From Akkermansia muciniphila (GTDB lineage Bacteria > Verrucomicrobiota > Verrucomicrobiia > Verrucomicrobiales > Akkermansiaceae), in NCBI GenBank assembly GCA_947624785.1, contig CANQLV010000014.1, forward strand, positions 1 through 64,000: a stretch of 64,000 nt of DNA. The letters run 5' to 3'. The position numbers were made by a program, and so were the translations under genes. This document shows positions 29,800 to 42,617 of the stretch, one piece after another (the first letter of the stretch is position 1; each line of letters opens with the position of its first letter). Under the pieces are notes generated by a model, which saw nothing but the letters and a program-made list of their open reading frames with translations, ran no database searches and was not told where the DNA came from.

Positions 29800-31041
29800 A
29801 TGCCTAATATTAACGATAACTTCCTCAAGCTGCAGGCGGGATATTTGTTCCCGGAAATAGGGCGCCGCGTGAATGCGTTTGCCGAGTCCCATCCGGAGGC
29901 GGCCAAAAGGCTGATCCGCTGCGGCATCGGAGACGTGACGGAACCGTTGCCTATGGCGGCCATTGAAGCCATGCACCAGGCGGTGGACGATTTGTCCACC
30001 CATGAGCGCTTTCACGGCTACGGTCCGGAGCAGGGCTATTTCTGGCTGAGGGAGGCTATCGCCAAAAAAGCCTACCAGGTCCACGGCGTGCATGTGGAAG
30101 TGGATGAGATTTACGTGTCTGACGGCGCCAAGTGCGATACGGGCAACATTCTGGACATTTTCGGGCCGGGCAACAGAATCGCCGTGCCGGACCCGGTTTA
30201 TCCCGTCTATGTGGATACCAATGTGATGGCCGGGAATACCGGGGATTCCAGCGCGGACGGTTCGTATGAAGGGCTGGTGTACCTCCCCTGCACGCCGGAG
30301 AACAATTTTGTGCCGCAATTGCCGGATGAACATGTGGATTTGATTTACCTGTGCTTCCCGAACAATCCCACCGGGGCCGTGGCTTCCCGGAATGAACTGC
30401 TGAAATGGGTGGAGTATGCCCGGGCTAACCACGCCATTATTTTGTACGATTCCTCGTATGAGGCATTTATACAGGATTCCGCCGTGCCCAAGTCCATTTT
30501 TGAAATTCCCGGCGCGCGGGACTGCGCCATTGAGTTCCGCTCCTTCTCCAAGCAGGGGGGCTTCACGGGGGTGCGCTGCGGCTACGTGGTGATTCCCAGG
30601 GAATTGCACGGCCATGATTCCAAGGGGAACAAGGTTCCCATCAGCCAGCTCTGGAGCCGCCGCACCAGCACGAAGTTCAACGGAGCTTCCTACATCGTCC
30701 AGCGGGGCGCCGCGGCCCTGTTTACGCTGGAAGGCATGGCGCAGACCGCCGTGCTGATCAGCCATTACCTGGGGAACGCCGCGCTGCTGCTGAATGCCTG
30801 CCGCCAGGCGGGCATGCGCGTGTGGGGTGGGGAAAACGCCCCGTATGTCTGGGTGCAGTGTCCGGACGGCCTGGATAGCTGGCAGATGTTTGACAAGATG
30901 CTGTATGAGGCGAATGTGGTCATTACGCCCGGTTCCGGCTTTGGTTCCAGAGGGGAAGGGTTCTTCCGCATTTCCGCGTTCAATTCACGGGAAAACGTGG
31001 AAGAAGTCTGCCGCCGCATCCATGCCCTGTTTGCCAGATAA
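29800..31041 (+). CDS. dapL: LL-diaminopimelate aminotransferase
   Basis: [61 protein letters not shown]. Confidence 0.95.
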   Translation: MPNINDNFLKLQAGYLFPEIGRRVNAFAESHPEAAKRLIRCGIGDVTEPLPMAAIEAMHQAVDDLSTHERFHGYGPEQGYFWLREAIAKKAYQVHGVHVEVDEIYVSDGAKCDTGNILDIFGPGNRIAVPDPVYPVYVDTNVMAGNTGDSSADGSYEGLVYLPCTPENNFVPQLPDEHVDLIYLCFPNNPTGAVASRNELLKWVEYARANHAIILYDSSYEAFIQDSAVPKSIFEIPGARDCAIEFRSFSKQGGFTGVRCGYVVIPRELHGHDSKGNKVPISQLWSRRTSTKFNGASYIVQRGAAALFTLEGMAQTAVLISHYLGNAALLLNACRQAGMRVWGGENAPYVWVQCPDGLDSWQMFDKMLYEANVVITPGSGFGSRGEGFFRISAFNSRENVEEVCRRIHALFAR

Positions 31042-31225
31042 AGAGGCGTTCCCAGGCAGAGTTCGTCAGGCCGCAGTGCGGGAAGCACTGCGGCTGCGCG
31101 CATGGTTGGGATGTGGAAAGCGAGTAGGATGGAGTATCCGTCAACGCGGCGGAGGTGGAGAGTGCCGTATGGATTCCCCTGCCGGAACGATTTGGTTCAT
31201 GGAAAAAGGATAAGTTAATTAACGG

Positions 31226-34645
<3,420 letters not shown>

Positions 34646-34783
34646 TTATCATGAAAAGGGGGGCTTGTGCCAGCGTCAAATGCAAGAACGTGATTCCGGT
34701 TTTGTCAGCGGGTGGGATGACGGCGTTTCCATGGCGCACTCAGCCCTTGCTCCTGTTTGCTTGTGCGGAGTAGGTTTTGGAAC

Positions 34784-35869
34784 ATGATCCCGCAGGTGCG
34801 CATGAGTTTTTTTTTCCGGCAGGCCGCTGTTCCTGCGTGCTGTGCATGCCTGCTGGCGGCTGCGGAGATAAGCCGGGGGCAGGAGAGGGAAACGGCGTCC
34901 TCCCCGCTGGAGCCGCTTTCCTGCGTTCATGCTTCGGATGGGAGAGTAACGGTGCGGGGGGCGGCCATGGGAACGGTGTTTACGGTGCGCGCCTATCCTG
35001 GGCACGGGATGGATGCGGCGGAGACGGAGAAGGCTTGCATGGAGGCTCTGGCCTGTGCCGTACGCTGGGAGAAGGTGATGTCCGCCATGGATGCGGAAAG
35101 CGGTCTGGCCCGGCTGAATGCCGCGGGAAACGGCGTTTCCGTGCCCGTTTCCCCGGAGCTGGAAAGGGCTCTTCTCCTGGCCCTGGATTATGCCCGGTTG
35201 ACAAAGGGCTCTTTTGACCCCACGCTGGGTCCCTGCATCCGCCTGTGGAAGAAGAGCCGCCGCCGTGGCGCTCTCCCGTCCAGCGGGGAGCTGGAATGTG
35301 CGCTCCGGGCGTCCGGATGGGAAAAGCTGCGCGTCGGCAAGGGGACGGCGGTTAAAACGGTTCCCGGGATGAGGGTGGACCTGGGAGGCATCGGCAAGGG
35401 GTTTGCCGTGGACAGGATGGCGGAGATGTTGAGAGAGGGGGGAATTAGTTCCTTCTTTATTGACAGCACCAGCGATGTGCTGGCCGGAGCGCCCCCTCCC
35501 GGAGAGCGGGGATGGCGGCTGCTGGTAGATGAAGGTAATGGGAAGAATACGGTGTTACTGTTGAGCCATGCCGCCGTCTCCACCTCCGGGAACGCCCGCC
35601 AGATGGTGAAGATTGGCGGCACGGCGTATTCCCATGTGCTGGACCCCCGCACGGGGCTGGGTGTTACGGAAGGCAGGCAGGTAAGCGTGCAGGCGCCTTC
35701 CGCTGCGCTGGCGGACGCCCTGGCGACGGCGGGGAGCGTGATGCGTGAAGAGGATTTCCGCTTCCTGGCGGCCGGGTTGCCGGGAGTGTCCGTCCCGGCT
35801 TTTTTCCGGAGTTCTTCACGTTCCGCGGAGGGAACGCAGGAACAGAATGGCGCGCAGAGGCCAAGATAA
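34784..35869 (+). CDS. FAD:protein FMN transferase (ApbE family)
   Basis: VRGAAMGTVFTVRAY, VDLGGIGKGFAVDRM, STSGNARQMVKIGGTAYSHVLDPRTG. Confidence 0.93.
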   Translation: MIPQVRMSFFFRQAAVPACCACLLAAAEISRGQERETASSPLEPLSCVHASDGRVTVRGAAMGTVFTVRAYPGHGMDAAETEKACMEALACAVRWEKVMSAMDAESGLARLNAAGNGVSVPVSPELERALLLALDYARLTKGSFDPTLGPCIRLWKKSRRRGALPSSGELECALRASGWEKLRVGKGTAVKTVPGMRVDLGGIGKGFAVDRMAEMLREGGISSFFIDSTSDVLAGAPPPGERGWRLLVDEGNGKNTVLLLSHAAVSTSGNARQMVKIGGTAYSHVLDPRTGLGVTEGRQVSVQAPSAALADALATAGSVMREEDFRFLAAGLPGVSVPAFFRSSSRSAEGTQEQNGAQRPR

Positions 35870-35933
35870 ACGGCAGGATGAAAGAAGTGGGGGAGTGGAC
35901 GCGTTTTTTAAGATACACCTCCATAGACCATTT

Positions 35934-37535
35934 ATGAAATTGTACCGTTTTTTCCTGCCAGCCGTTCTTGGCGCCGCCGTATCCGCATCATTTGGCACGG
36001 AGTTCCCGAATCCTTATCCGGCTCCGGAGCCCGGCGTCCGCCTGACTCCTGAAACCCCTCTTTCCCCTTCCGTCAACGGCGCCCGCATTGTTGGAGCCAC
36101 TCCCGGCGCCCGCGTGCTGTTCCAGGTCCCCGTTTCCGGGGAGCGCCCCATGAAGATTCAGGCGACCGGCCTTCCTTCCGGCCTGAGGATGGATTCGCGC
36201 GGGCTGATTACGGGGACCGCTCCGGCGGGGAAAGGGGAATACAAGGTGAACATCCGGGCTTCCAACAGGCATGGAAAGGATGCTAAGGAGTGGATTCTGA
36301 AGGTGGGGGATGATTTGTGCCTGACTCCGCCCATGGGTTGGAGCAGCTGGTATTCCTACAGTGAAGCCGTGGGGCAGGACAACGTGCTGAAGACAGCCCG
36401 GCTTTTTGTGGAGCGGGGGCTTGTCAACCATGGCTGGACCTATATCAATATTGACGATTGCTGGCAGGGCGAGCGAGGCGGAAGGAATTTCTCTATCCAG
36501 CCTAACAAGCGTTTTCCGGATATGAAGGCCATGTGCGATTCCATTCATGCCATGGGGATGAAGGTGGGCATTTATTCCACGCCCTGGATGGGGACGTATG
36601 CCGGGTTTATCGGAGGAAGCGCGCCCAACGCGAAGGCGGACTACGGGGAAATGGCCATTCCGGAGAAGGACCGCAAGCAGAAGAATCAAATTTTCGGGAG
36701 TTATCCCGGCGTGCATCGCAGGAAGGCGGACAGCGTGGGCGCCGTCTGGCTGTTTGACCGTGACGCCAGGCAATGGGCTGACTGGGGATTGGATTATGTG
36801 AAGGTGGACTGGAACCCCAATGACGTGCCGACGACGGAACGCATCCGAAAGGCGCTGGACGATTCCGGGCGGGACATCGTGCTCAGCCTGTCCAATGCCG
36901 CCCCGTATGAACAGGTGGAAGAGCTGGGGAAGCTGTCCAATTTGTGGAGGACGACGGGTGATATCCAGGACCACTGGGGCAGCGTCAGCAGCATCGGCTT
37001 TTCCCAGGAACGCTGGCAGAAGCACATGCGCCCGGGCCACTGGAATGATCCGGACATTCTCCAGATCGGGAAGCTGGGCAAGCCCAACCAGCCCAATACC
37101 ACGTTTGTCCAGACGAAGCTGACGCCGGATGAACAGTACACCCATGTGACCCTGTGGTGCCTCCTGTCCGCCCCGCTCATCATTTCCTGTGACCTGGAGC
37201 ATATCGATTCATTCACGATGGGGCTCCTGACCAATGACGAGGTGATTGCCGTGGACCAGGATCCTTCCGCTCGTCCCGCCCGCAAGGCGTGGCACCGGGG
37301 GGATTTCCAGGTCTGGACGAAGGAGCTGTCCGACGGCTCCGTAGCGGCGGGGTTTTTCAATACCGGGAAAGAGAAAGGCGTCCTGAAGGTGAATCTGAAG
37401 GAACTGGGGCTCTCCGGCGCGCATGAGGCCAGGGATCTCTGGAAACGCGCCGACCAGGGAACCGTGAAGGGAGATATGGCGGTGGAGCTGAACAGCCATG
37501 GAGCGGCCATGTTCCGGTTCAGTAAAAAGAATTGA
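35934..37535 (+). CDS. Secreted GH27-type alpha-galactosidase
   Basis: Signal peptide; LTPPMGWSSWYSY, INIDDCWQ, GLDYVKVDWN, GHWNDPDILQIG. Confidence 0.95.
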   Translation: MKLYRFFLPAVLGAAVSASFGTEFPNPYPAPEPGVRLTPETPLSPSVNGARIVGATPGARVLFQVPVSGERPMKIQATGLPSGLRMDSRGLITGTAPAGKGEYKVNIRASNRHGKDAKEWILKVGDDLCLTPPMGWSSWYSYSEAVGQDNVLKTARLFVERGLVNHGWTYINIDDCWQGERGGRNFSIQPNKRFPDMKAMCDSIHAMGMKVGIYSTPWMGTYAGFIGGSAPNAKADYGEMAIPEKDRKQKNQIFGSYPGVHRRKADSVGAVWLFDRDARQWADWGLDYVKVDWNPNDVPTTERIRKALDDSGRDIVLSLSNAAPYEQVEELGKLSNLWRTTGDIQDHWGSVSSIGFSQERWQKHMRPGHWNDPDILQIGKLGKPNQPNTTFVQTKLTPDEQYTHVTLWCLLSAPLIISCDLEHIDSFTMGLLTNDEVIAVDQDPSARPARKAWHRGDFQVWTKELSDGSVAAGFFNTGKEKGVLKVNLKELGLSGAHEARDLWKRADQGTVKGDMAVELNSHGAAMFRFSKKN

Positions 37536-37788
37536 CAGGGGGGCAGGAATGGATGGTTTCAGGGCCGGCATCTTTTTTGGCGGCCAGGGAGTCCGTAAAT
37601 ACCGTGTTTCCGCGCCCGTCCATTCTGTGGGGATAAAGGATGAAATGGATAGCCGGCTTTGCAAGAATAGCCTGGTGGGAGGCGGCTTTAAGAAAGAGGC
37701 CGTTTCAGCCTTGTTTGCAGGGGTCTCGTTTCGCGGCAAATCCGCTGCCGCCCTTGCCGCGTGAAAGTCTTTATCTTTTCCATAAAAA

Positions 37789-37820
37789 AGAACCGCTCCG
37801 GTTAACCGGAACGGTTCTTA
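37789..37820 (-). terminator. Rho-independent, likely bidirectional terminator
   Basis: aagaaccgctccggtt/aaccggaacggttctt inverted repeat (one mismatch), A/T run on one flank. Confidence 0.75.
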
Positions 37821-37865
37821 TAAAGAGATTGATGTGACTTGCCTTAATCTTTCCGTACAGCTTTC

Positions 37866-38090
37866 TTAGGCGGCGATGCCGAAGTGCTGCTGGATGGAGG
37901 CGAAAATCTTGTCGCGGCGGGCGCGGGCTTTTTCGATGTCACGGGTCTTCAGAGAGAATCTCAGGCGTTCCGCCGTGGAGTCCGGCTTGTGAACCGTGAC
38001 GTGGCACCACCAAACCCCCCTGTTGTTCCACAGGTGATGGTTGGGGTTGTCATCATTAATTCTAAGAGCGATTTTGGTTTGGGCTTTCAT
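37866..38090 (-). CDS. Small basic conserved-looking protein (74 aa)
   Basis: MKAQTKIALRINDDNPNHHLWNNRGVWWCHVTVHKPDSTAERLRFSLKTRDIEKARARRDKIF; downstream terminator. Confidence 0.7.
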   Translation of the reverse strand: MKAQTKIALRINDDNPNHHLWNNRGVWWCHVTVHKPDSTAERLRFSLKTRDIEKARARRDKIFASIQQHFGIAA

Positions 38091-38290
38091 CTGTGTGATC
38101 TTTTTCCAGTAGAGGACGTCTTATTTACGTCCGTGGGTATATTAATGTTTCAATAAAACCTTCAACTTGGAGGCGCCTCACTTAAGCAGATGATCCCTTG
38201 TCTTTTTGGACATCTTTTTCTGCCAGTTGCTCACCTCGTTGAAGCCTTAGAGTTCAAGTGGTGTAACAACGTTCAAAAAAAGAATCTTTT

Positions 38291-38524
38291 TTACAGGAGA
38301 CCTACCTTTTTAAGAGTGTTGTAAGCACCGTTCTTGTTGATCGTACGCAGGGCCTTGGCGGAAATCTTCATTTTCACGAATTGACCGAGTTCGGGAACCC
38401 AGATGCGCTTTTCCTGAAGGTTGGGGAAAACGGTACGATTGACAGTCTTAGTGACGTGACGACCAATACCGCCCTTTTTCTTGGCAAGACCGGAGCGATG
38501 GATACGACGACCTTTGTGAGGCAT
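38291..38524 (-). CDS. rpmB: 50S ribosomal protein L28
   Basis: MPHKGRRIHRSGLAKKKGGIGRHVTKTVNRTVFPNLQEKRIWVPELG; L28-like C-terminus RTINKNGAYNTLKKVGLL. Confidence 0.9.
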   Translation of the reverse strand: MPHKGRRIHRSGLAKKKGGIGRHVTKTVNRTVFPNLQEKRIWVPELGQFVKMKISAKALRTINKNGAYNTLKKVGLL

Positions 38525-38778
38525 GGTACCTCTGATGATGCAAATTCGGGACATGGCAATCGAAGTTATTTGTTAATGCGAGAGAGATAATCTAGCGTAT
38601 TTTCGCCTAAGGTCAAGAACAACCGAACAAAAGACTCGGAATTTGTGCCGGCCCGGCGGCAGCGCTGCCGGGCTCTCCTGCGGTCTGCTTTCGTCCGTTC
38701 ATGGCCGGATGGCTTGTTTGCCCGTGTAAAACGTATCCGGCGCTTGCACGGAGGGGGGCGGCGTGAGAGATTGAAAGC

Positions 38779-39780
38779 ATGAGTGAAAATCATTATGCAG
38801 AGTTTTCCGAGTGCAGCGTGAAGCCCCAGGACGTGCTGGAGTATGTTTCCGGTCCCATGCCGGTTCCGGCGGAGGGGGAGGTGCTGATACGGATGAAAGC
38901 GGCCCCGATCAATCCGGCGGACATCAATTTTGTACAGGGCGTTTACGGCGTGAAGCCCGTGCTGCCCCATTCCCGCGCCGGCCTGGAAGGCTGCGGCGTG
39001 GTGCAGGAGTCCCGCGCAGAAGGCTTCAGCAAGGATGATGAGGTGATTCTGCTGCGCGGCGTGGGTTCCTGGAGCGAGTATGTGGCGGTTCCCGCCGTGA
39101 ACGTGATGAAGCTTCCCGTGAAGGTGGATCCCGTGCAGGCGGCCATGCTGAAGGTGAATCCCCTGACCGCCCTGCGCATGCTGGAAGGGTTCGTTTCCCT
39201 GACTCCGGGGGACTGGGTGGTGCAGAACGCCGCCAATTCCGGCGTGGGAAGGTGCATTATCCAGCTGGCCCGGGAGATGGGCGTGAAGACGGTGAATTTT
39301 GTGAGAAGGCCGGATGAATTGAGGGATGAATTGACCGCGCTGGGCGCCGACCTGGTGGTGGGAGAGGATGACGAGGATGTGGTGAAGAATACCCTGGGCC
39401 GCCTGGACGGAAAGAGGCCCGTGCTGGCCTCCAACGCCGTGGGCGGGGAAAGCGCCCTGCGCCTGATGGACATGCTGGCTCCCGGCGGAAGCATGGTGAC
39501 GTACGGCGCCATGAGCAGGAAGAGCATCAAGGTGCCGAACGGTTTCCTGATTTTCAAGGGCATTAAACTGGAAGGCCTGTGGGTGACGCAGTGGCTCAAG
39601 AATGCCCCCGTTCCGGAGATTGAGGCCGCTTACGACAAGCTCGCGCGCCTGATGGCGGACGGCAGGCTGAAGCAGGCCGTGGATACCGTTTATCCGTTGA
39701 GCGACGTGCGCCGGGCCGTGGAGAAGGCCCAGGAAGAGTTCCGCAGCGGCAAGGTGGTGCTGAGCATGGACCGTGCCTGA
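38779..39780 (+). CDS. Zinc-binding dehydrogenase family, 2-enoyl thioester reductase (MECR-like)
   Basis: PINPADINFVQGVYG, NAANSGVGRCIIQLAREMGVKTVNFVRR. Confidence 0.88.
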   Translation: MSENHYAEFSECSVKPQDVLEYVSGPMPVPAEGEVLIRMKAAPINPADINFVQGVYGVKPVLPHSRAGLEGCGVVQESRAEGFSKDDEVILLRGVGSWSEYVAVPAVNVMKLPVKVDPVQAAMLKVNPLTALRMLEGFVSLTPGDWVVQNAANSGVGRCIIQLAREMGVKTVNFVRRPDELRDELTALGADLVVGEDDEDVVKNTLGRLDGKRPVLASNAVGGESALRLMDMLAPGGSMVTYGAMSRKSIKVPNGFLIFKGIKLEGLWVTQWLKNAPVPEIEAAYDKLARLMADGRLKQAVDTVYPLSDVRRAVEKAQEEFRSGKVVLSMDRA

Positions 39781-40325
39781 TGCGTGGAGAGGGAGAGTTT
39801 TTGTTTTCCCGGGCCGCGGAGCGCTGGATGGATTTTTTCAGCGTTCCGTGGTTCGGGTGGTATTGGCTGCTGGCCTGGATGATGGCGGGGCTGAGCCTTT
39901 ATTCCATGTGGCAGGCCGGTGATTTTTTTCTGGAAAAGAGCCGCTTTGCCCGGGAAGGGCTGTGTACGGAGGGGACGGTGCGGAATATCACGGAGGATAC
40001 GGTGAAGTTGTGGAGCCGTTCGCGGGCCATGGGGCCGTCCGGACCTTCTCTGGACGTCTGGGCGCCGGAAGTGCGTTTCCTTCCGCAGACCGGGGAGGGG
40101 GAAGTGGTGTTTCAGTCCCCCGCCTTTCTTTTCTGGTCTTCCTATTCCAGGGGGGACCGGGTGACGGTCTGCTACCCGCCGGAACGTCCGCAAAACGCCC
40201 GTGTGGCGGACAGCTTCATCTGGTGGCCGGAAACGCGCCGGGCCCTGTGGCTGATGGCGTTTCTGCTTGCTGGCGGAACGGTCCTGCTGAGGAAGAGGGA
40301 AGTGCGGAGTTCCGTAGGCGCGTAA
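39780..40325 (+). CDS. DUF3592-like membrane protein
   Basis: Two TM segments flanking a beta-rich region with GDRVTVCYPPERPQNARV. Confidence 0.7.
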   Translation: MRGEGEFLFSRAAERWMDFFSVPWFGWYWLLAWMMAGLSLYSMWQAGDFFLEKSRFAREGLCTEGTVRNITEDTVKLWSRSRAMGPSGPSLDVWAPEVRFLPQTGEGEVVFQSPAFLFWSSYSRGDRVTVCYPPERPQNARVADSFIWWPETRRALWLMAFLLAGGTVLLRKREVRSSVGA

Positions 40326-40364
40326 AGCAGGGATTGCGCCGCGGCGTGCGCGCCGTTTGCCGTT

Positions 40365-40790
40365 TCAGCCCAGCGTGGAATCAAGCCACGTGTTGAGGAT
40401 TTCCACGGCGGCCACCTGGTCGATGATGGGGCGGAAGCTTTTTGCCTTTTTGCCGGCGGCGTGCAGTTTTTCCTGGGCGATGACGGTGGTGAGGCATTCA
40501 TCCATGAATATCAGGGGAAGGCCGGGAAGGGCGGCGGCCAGTTCCCTGCCGAACGCGCGCACCTTGGCGGCGGCGGTTCCTTCCGTGCCGTCCATGCGGA
40601 CGGGGATGCCCAGCACCAGGGTGCGTATCCCCCGCTCTTGGACGAGCTGGACGATGCGGGTGACGCCGTCCGTTTTGTGCCTGTGGATGGTTTCCACAGG
40701 GTGCGCCATGATGCCCACGGGGTCCGTGGCGGCGATGCCGATGCGGGCTTCTCCGTAGTCAATGCCCAGGGCCGGATGCTGGCTGGTCAT
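40365..40790 (-). CDS. ruvX: Putative pre-16S rRNA nuclease/Holliday junction resolvase-like YqgF
   Basis: LGIDYGEARIGIA, VLGIPVRMDGTEG, FMDECLTTV. Confidence 0.93.
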   Translation of the reverse strand: MTSQHPALGIDYGEARIGIAATDPVGIMAHPVETIHRHKTDGVTRIVQLVQERGIRTLVLGIPVRMDGTEGTAAAKVRAFGRELAAALPGLPLIFMDECLTTVIAQEKLHAAGKKAKSFRPIIDQVAAVEILNTWLDSTLG

Positions 40791-41845
40791 CTGAGTTCGT
40801 CCGGAAGCTGGTTGACGATTTTTTTAATTTCGTCCGCCTTGTTTTTATCCGCAATCAGGATGGCGTCCGCCGTTTCCACCACGATCAGGTTTTCCACGCC
40901 CAGCAGGGCCACGTGCTTGTCTCCCCGCTGGGAGAAGACGATGTTGCCGGAAGCGTCCTGCACGGTGATGTCCGTATTGGTGGTGTTTTTGTTGTGGGTT
41001 TCCAGATAGTTGGCTACGGAGATCCAGGAGCCTACGTCGTCCCAGTCAAAGGTGGCTTCAATGTTCAGCACCCGGTCCGCGTTTTCCATCAGCGCGAAGT
41101 CGATGGAGATGGGCGTGAGCGCCGGGAATTCCTCCCGGATGGTTTCCTGAGGATCCGGGGATTCCGCGATGTGCTCCACGAAGGAGGCCAGCTCCGGGCA
41201 GTGCTTGTCGAGCTGCTCGCACACGGCGGGAATGCTCCAGACGAACATGCCGGCGTTCCAGCAGAAGTTGCCCCGGCTCAGATAGGAGGCGGCTGTGGCC
41301 GTGTCCGGCTTTTCCCGGAATTGGACGACTTCGCGGCAGGAGCAGCCCGGTGCGGAAGCGATTTCCTTCCCGCGTTCGATGTAGCCGTAGGAGGGGCACG
41401 GCCACGTGGGCTTGATGCCCACGGTGACGAGCGCCTTTTCCCGCGCCGCCGTGTCCATGGCGCCTTTCATCAGGGAGCGGAAGGACGCCTGGTCCTGGAT
41501 AAGCTGGTCGGAAGGGATGACGAGCATGACCCCGTGCGGGTCCGCCGCCCTGATGAGGCCGATGCCCAGGGCGATGGCGGGCGCCGTGTCCCGGCGCACG
41601 GGTTCGGAGATGATGTTGTCCACGGGGATGTCGTGGGCCTGGCGGCGCACTTCCGCCTCCTGCAGGTGGTTGGTGAGGATGAAGATGTTTTGCCGGGGCA
41701 CCAGCCCGTCCAGCCTGTCAATGGCCTGGCGGAGGAGGGTGCCTTCTCCAAACATGTTCAGGAGCTGCTTGGGGCGGTGGTCGCGGGAGAGGGGCCAGAA
41801 ACGGGTACCGCTGCCGCCGGCCAGAATGAGAGCGTATTGGTTCAT
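40787..41845 (-). CDS. manC: Mannose-1-phosphate guanylyltransferase
   Basis: YALILAGGSGTRFWPLSRDHRPKQLL, FREKPD, GNFCWNAGMFVW. Confidence 0.93.
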   Translation of the reverse strand: MNQYALILAGGSGTRFWPLSRDHRPKQLLNMFGEGTLLRQAIDRLDGLVPRQNIFILTNHLQEAEVRRQAHDIPVDNIISEPVRRDTAPAIALGIGLIRAADPHGVMLVIPSDQLIQDQASFRSLMKGAMDTAAREKALVTVGIKPTWPCPSYGYIERGKEIASAPGCSCREVVQFREKPDTATAASYLSRGNFCWNAGMFVWSIPAVCEQLDKHCPELASFVEHIAESPDPQETIREEFPALTPISIDFALMENADRVLNIEATFDWDDVGSWISVANYLETHNKNTTNTDITVQDASGNIVFSQRGDKHVALLGVENLIVVETADAILIADKNKADEIKKIVNQLPDELR

Positions 41846-41878
41846 GGCGATTCCGTAGGAATGTGATTTAAAAAAAGG

Positions 41879-42595
41879 TCAAAGTGCGCCGAAGCGGCGT
41901 TTTCTGCGGGAGTAGTCCAGCAGCGCCGCTTCCATGTCACGGTCGCTGAAGTCCGGCCACAGTGTTTCCGTTACATAGAGTTCCGCATAGCTGATCTGCC
42001 ACAGCAGGAAGTTGGAGACGCGCATTTCCCCGGAGGTGCGGATGAGCAGGTCCGGTTCCGGCATGCCGGCCGTGTCCAGATGCTGGTTGAAGAGGTCTTC
42101 CGTGACGGCGTCCGGGTGGAGTTCCCCGCGGGAGGCTTTCTCCGCGATTTTTCTGGCGGCGGCGGCAATTTCCGCCCTGCTGCCGTAGGAGAGGGCCAGA
42201 ACCAGGTTGAGCCTGGTATTCCCCGCTGTGGCTTCCAGGCTGGATTGCAGCAGTTTCTGGGTTCGCTTGGGAAGGCGTGAAAGGTCGCCTATGGCGTGAA
42301 GGCGCACGCCTTTTTCCTGCATCTGGCTGAGGCGTTTTTTCAGGAATTCATGCAGCAGCATCATCAGCGCGTGCACCTCCGTCTTGGGGCGGTTCCAGTT
42401 TTCCGAGGAAAAGGCGTAAAGCGTGAGCCAGGGAATATCATGGTCAATGCAGAAGTCCACACAGCGCTCCACCGTATCCGCCCCCGCACGGTGCCCTGCC
42501 TGGCGGGGCAGATGGCGGCTGTGCGCCCAGCGGCCGTTGCCGTCCATGATGCAGGCAATATGAACCGGCAGTTTTTCCTTGGGAATGGTAAGCAT
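41879..42595 (-). CDS. uppS: Isoprenyl (undecaprenyl) diphosphate synthase
   Basis: HIACIMDGNGRWA, GHRAGADTVE, PEPDLLIRTSGEMRVSNFLLWQISYAEL. Confidence 0.96.
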   Translation of the reverse strand: MLTIPKEKLPVHIACIMDGNGRWAHSRHLPRQAGHRAGADTVERCVDFCIDHDIPWLTLYAFSSENWNRPKTEVHALMMLLHEFLKKRLSQMQEKGVRLHAIGDLSRLPKRTQKLLQSSLEATAGNTRLNLVLALSYGSRAEIAAAARKIAEKASRGELHPDAVTEDLFNQHLDTAGMPEPDLLIRTSGEMRVSNFLLWQISYAELYVTETLWPDFSDRDMEAALLDYSRRKRRFGAL

Positions 42596-42617
42596 AGATA
42601 GATGTGGCTCCGCTACT

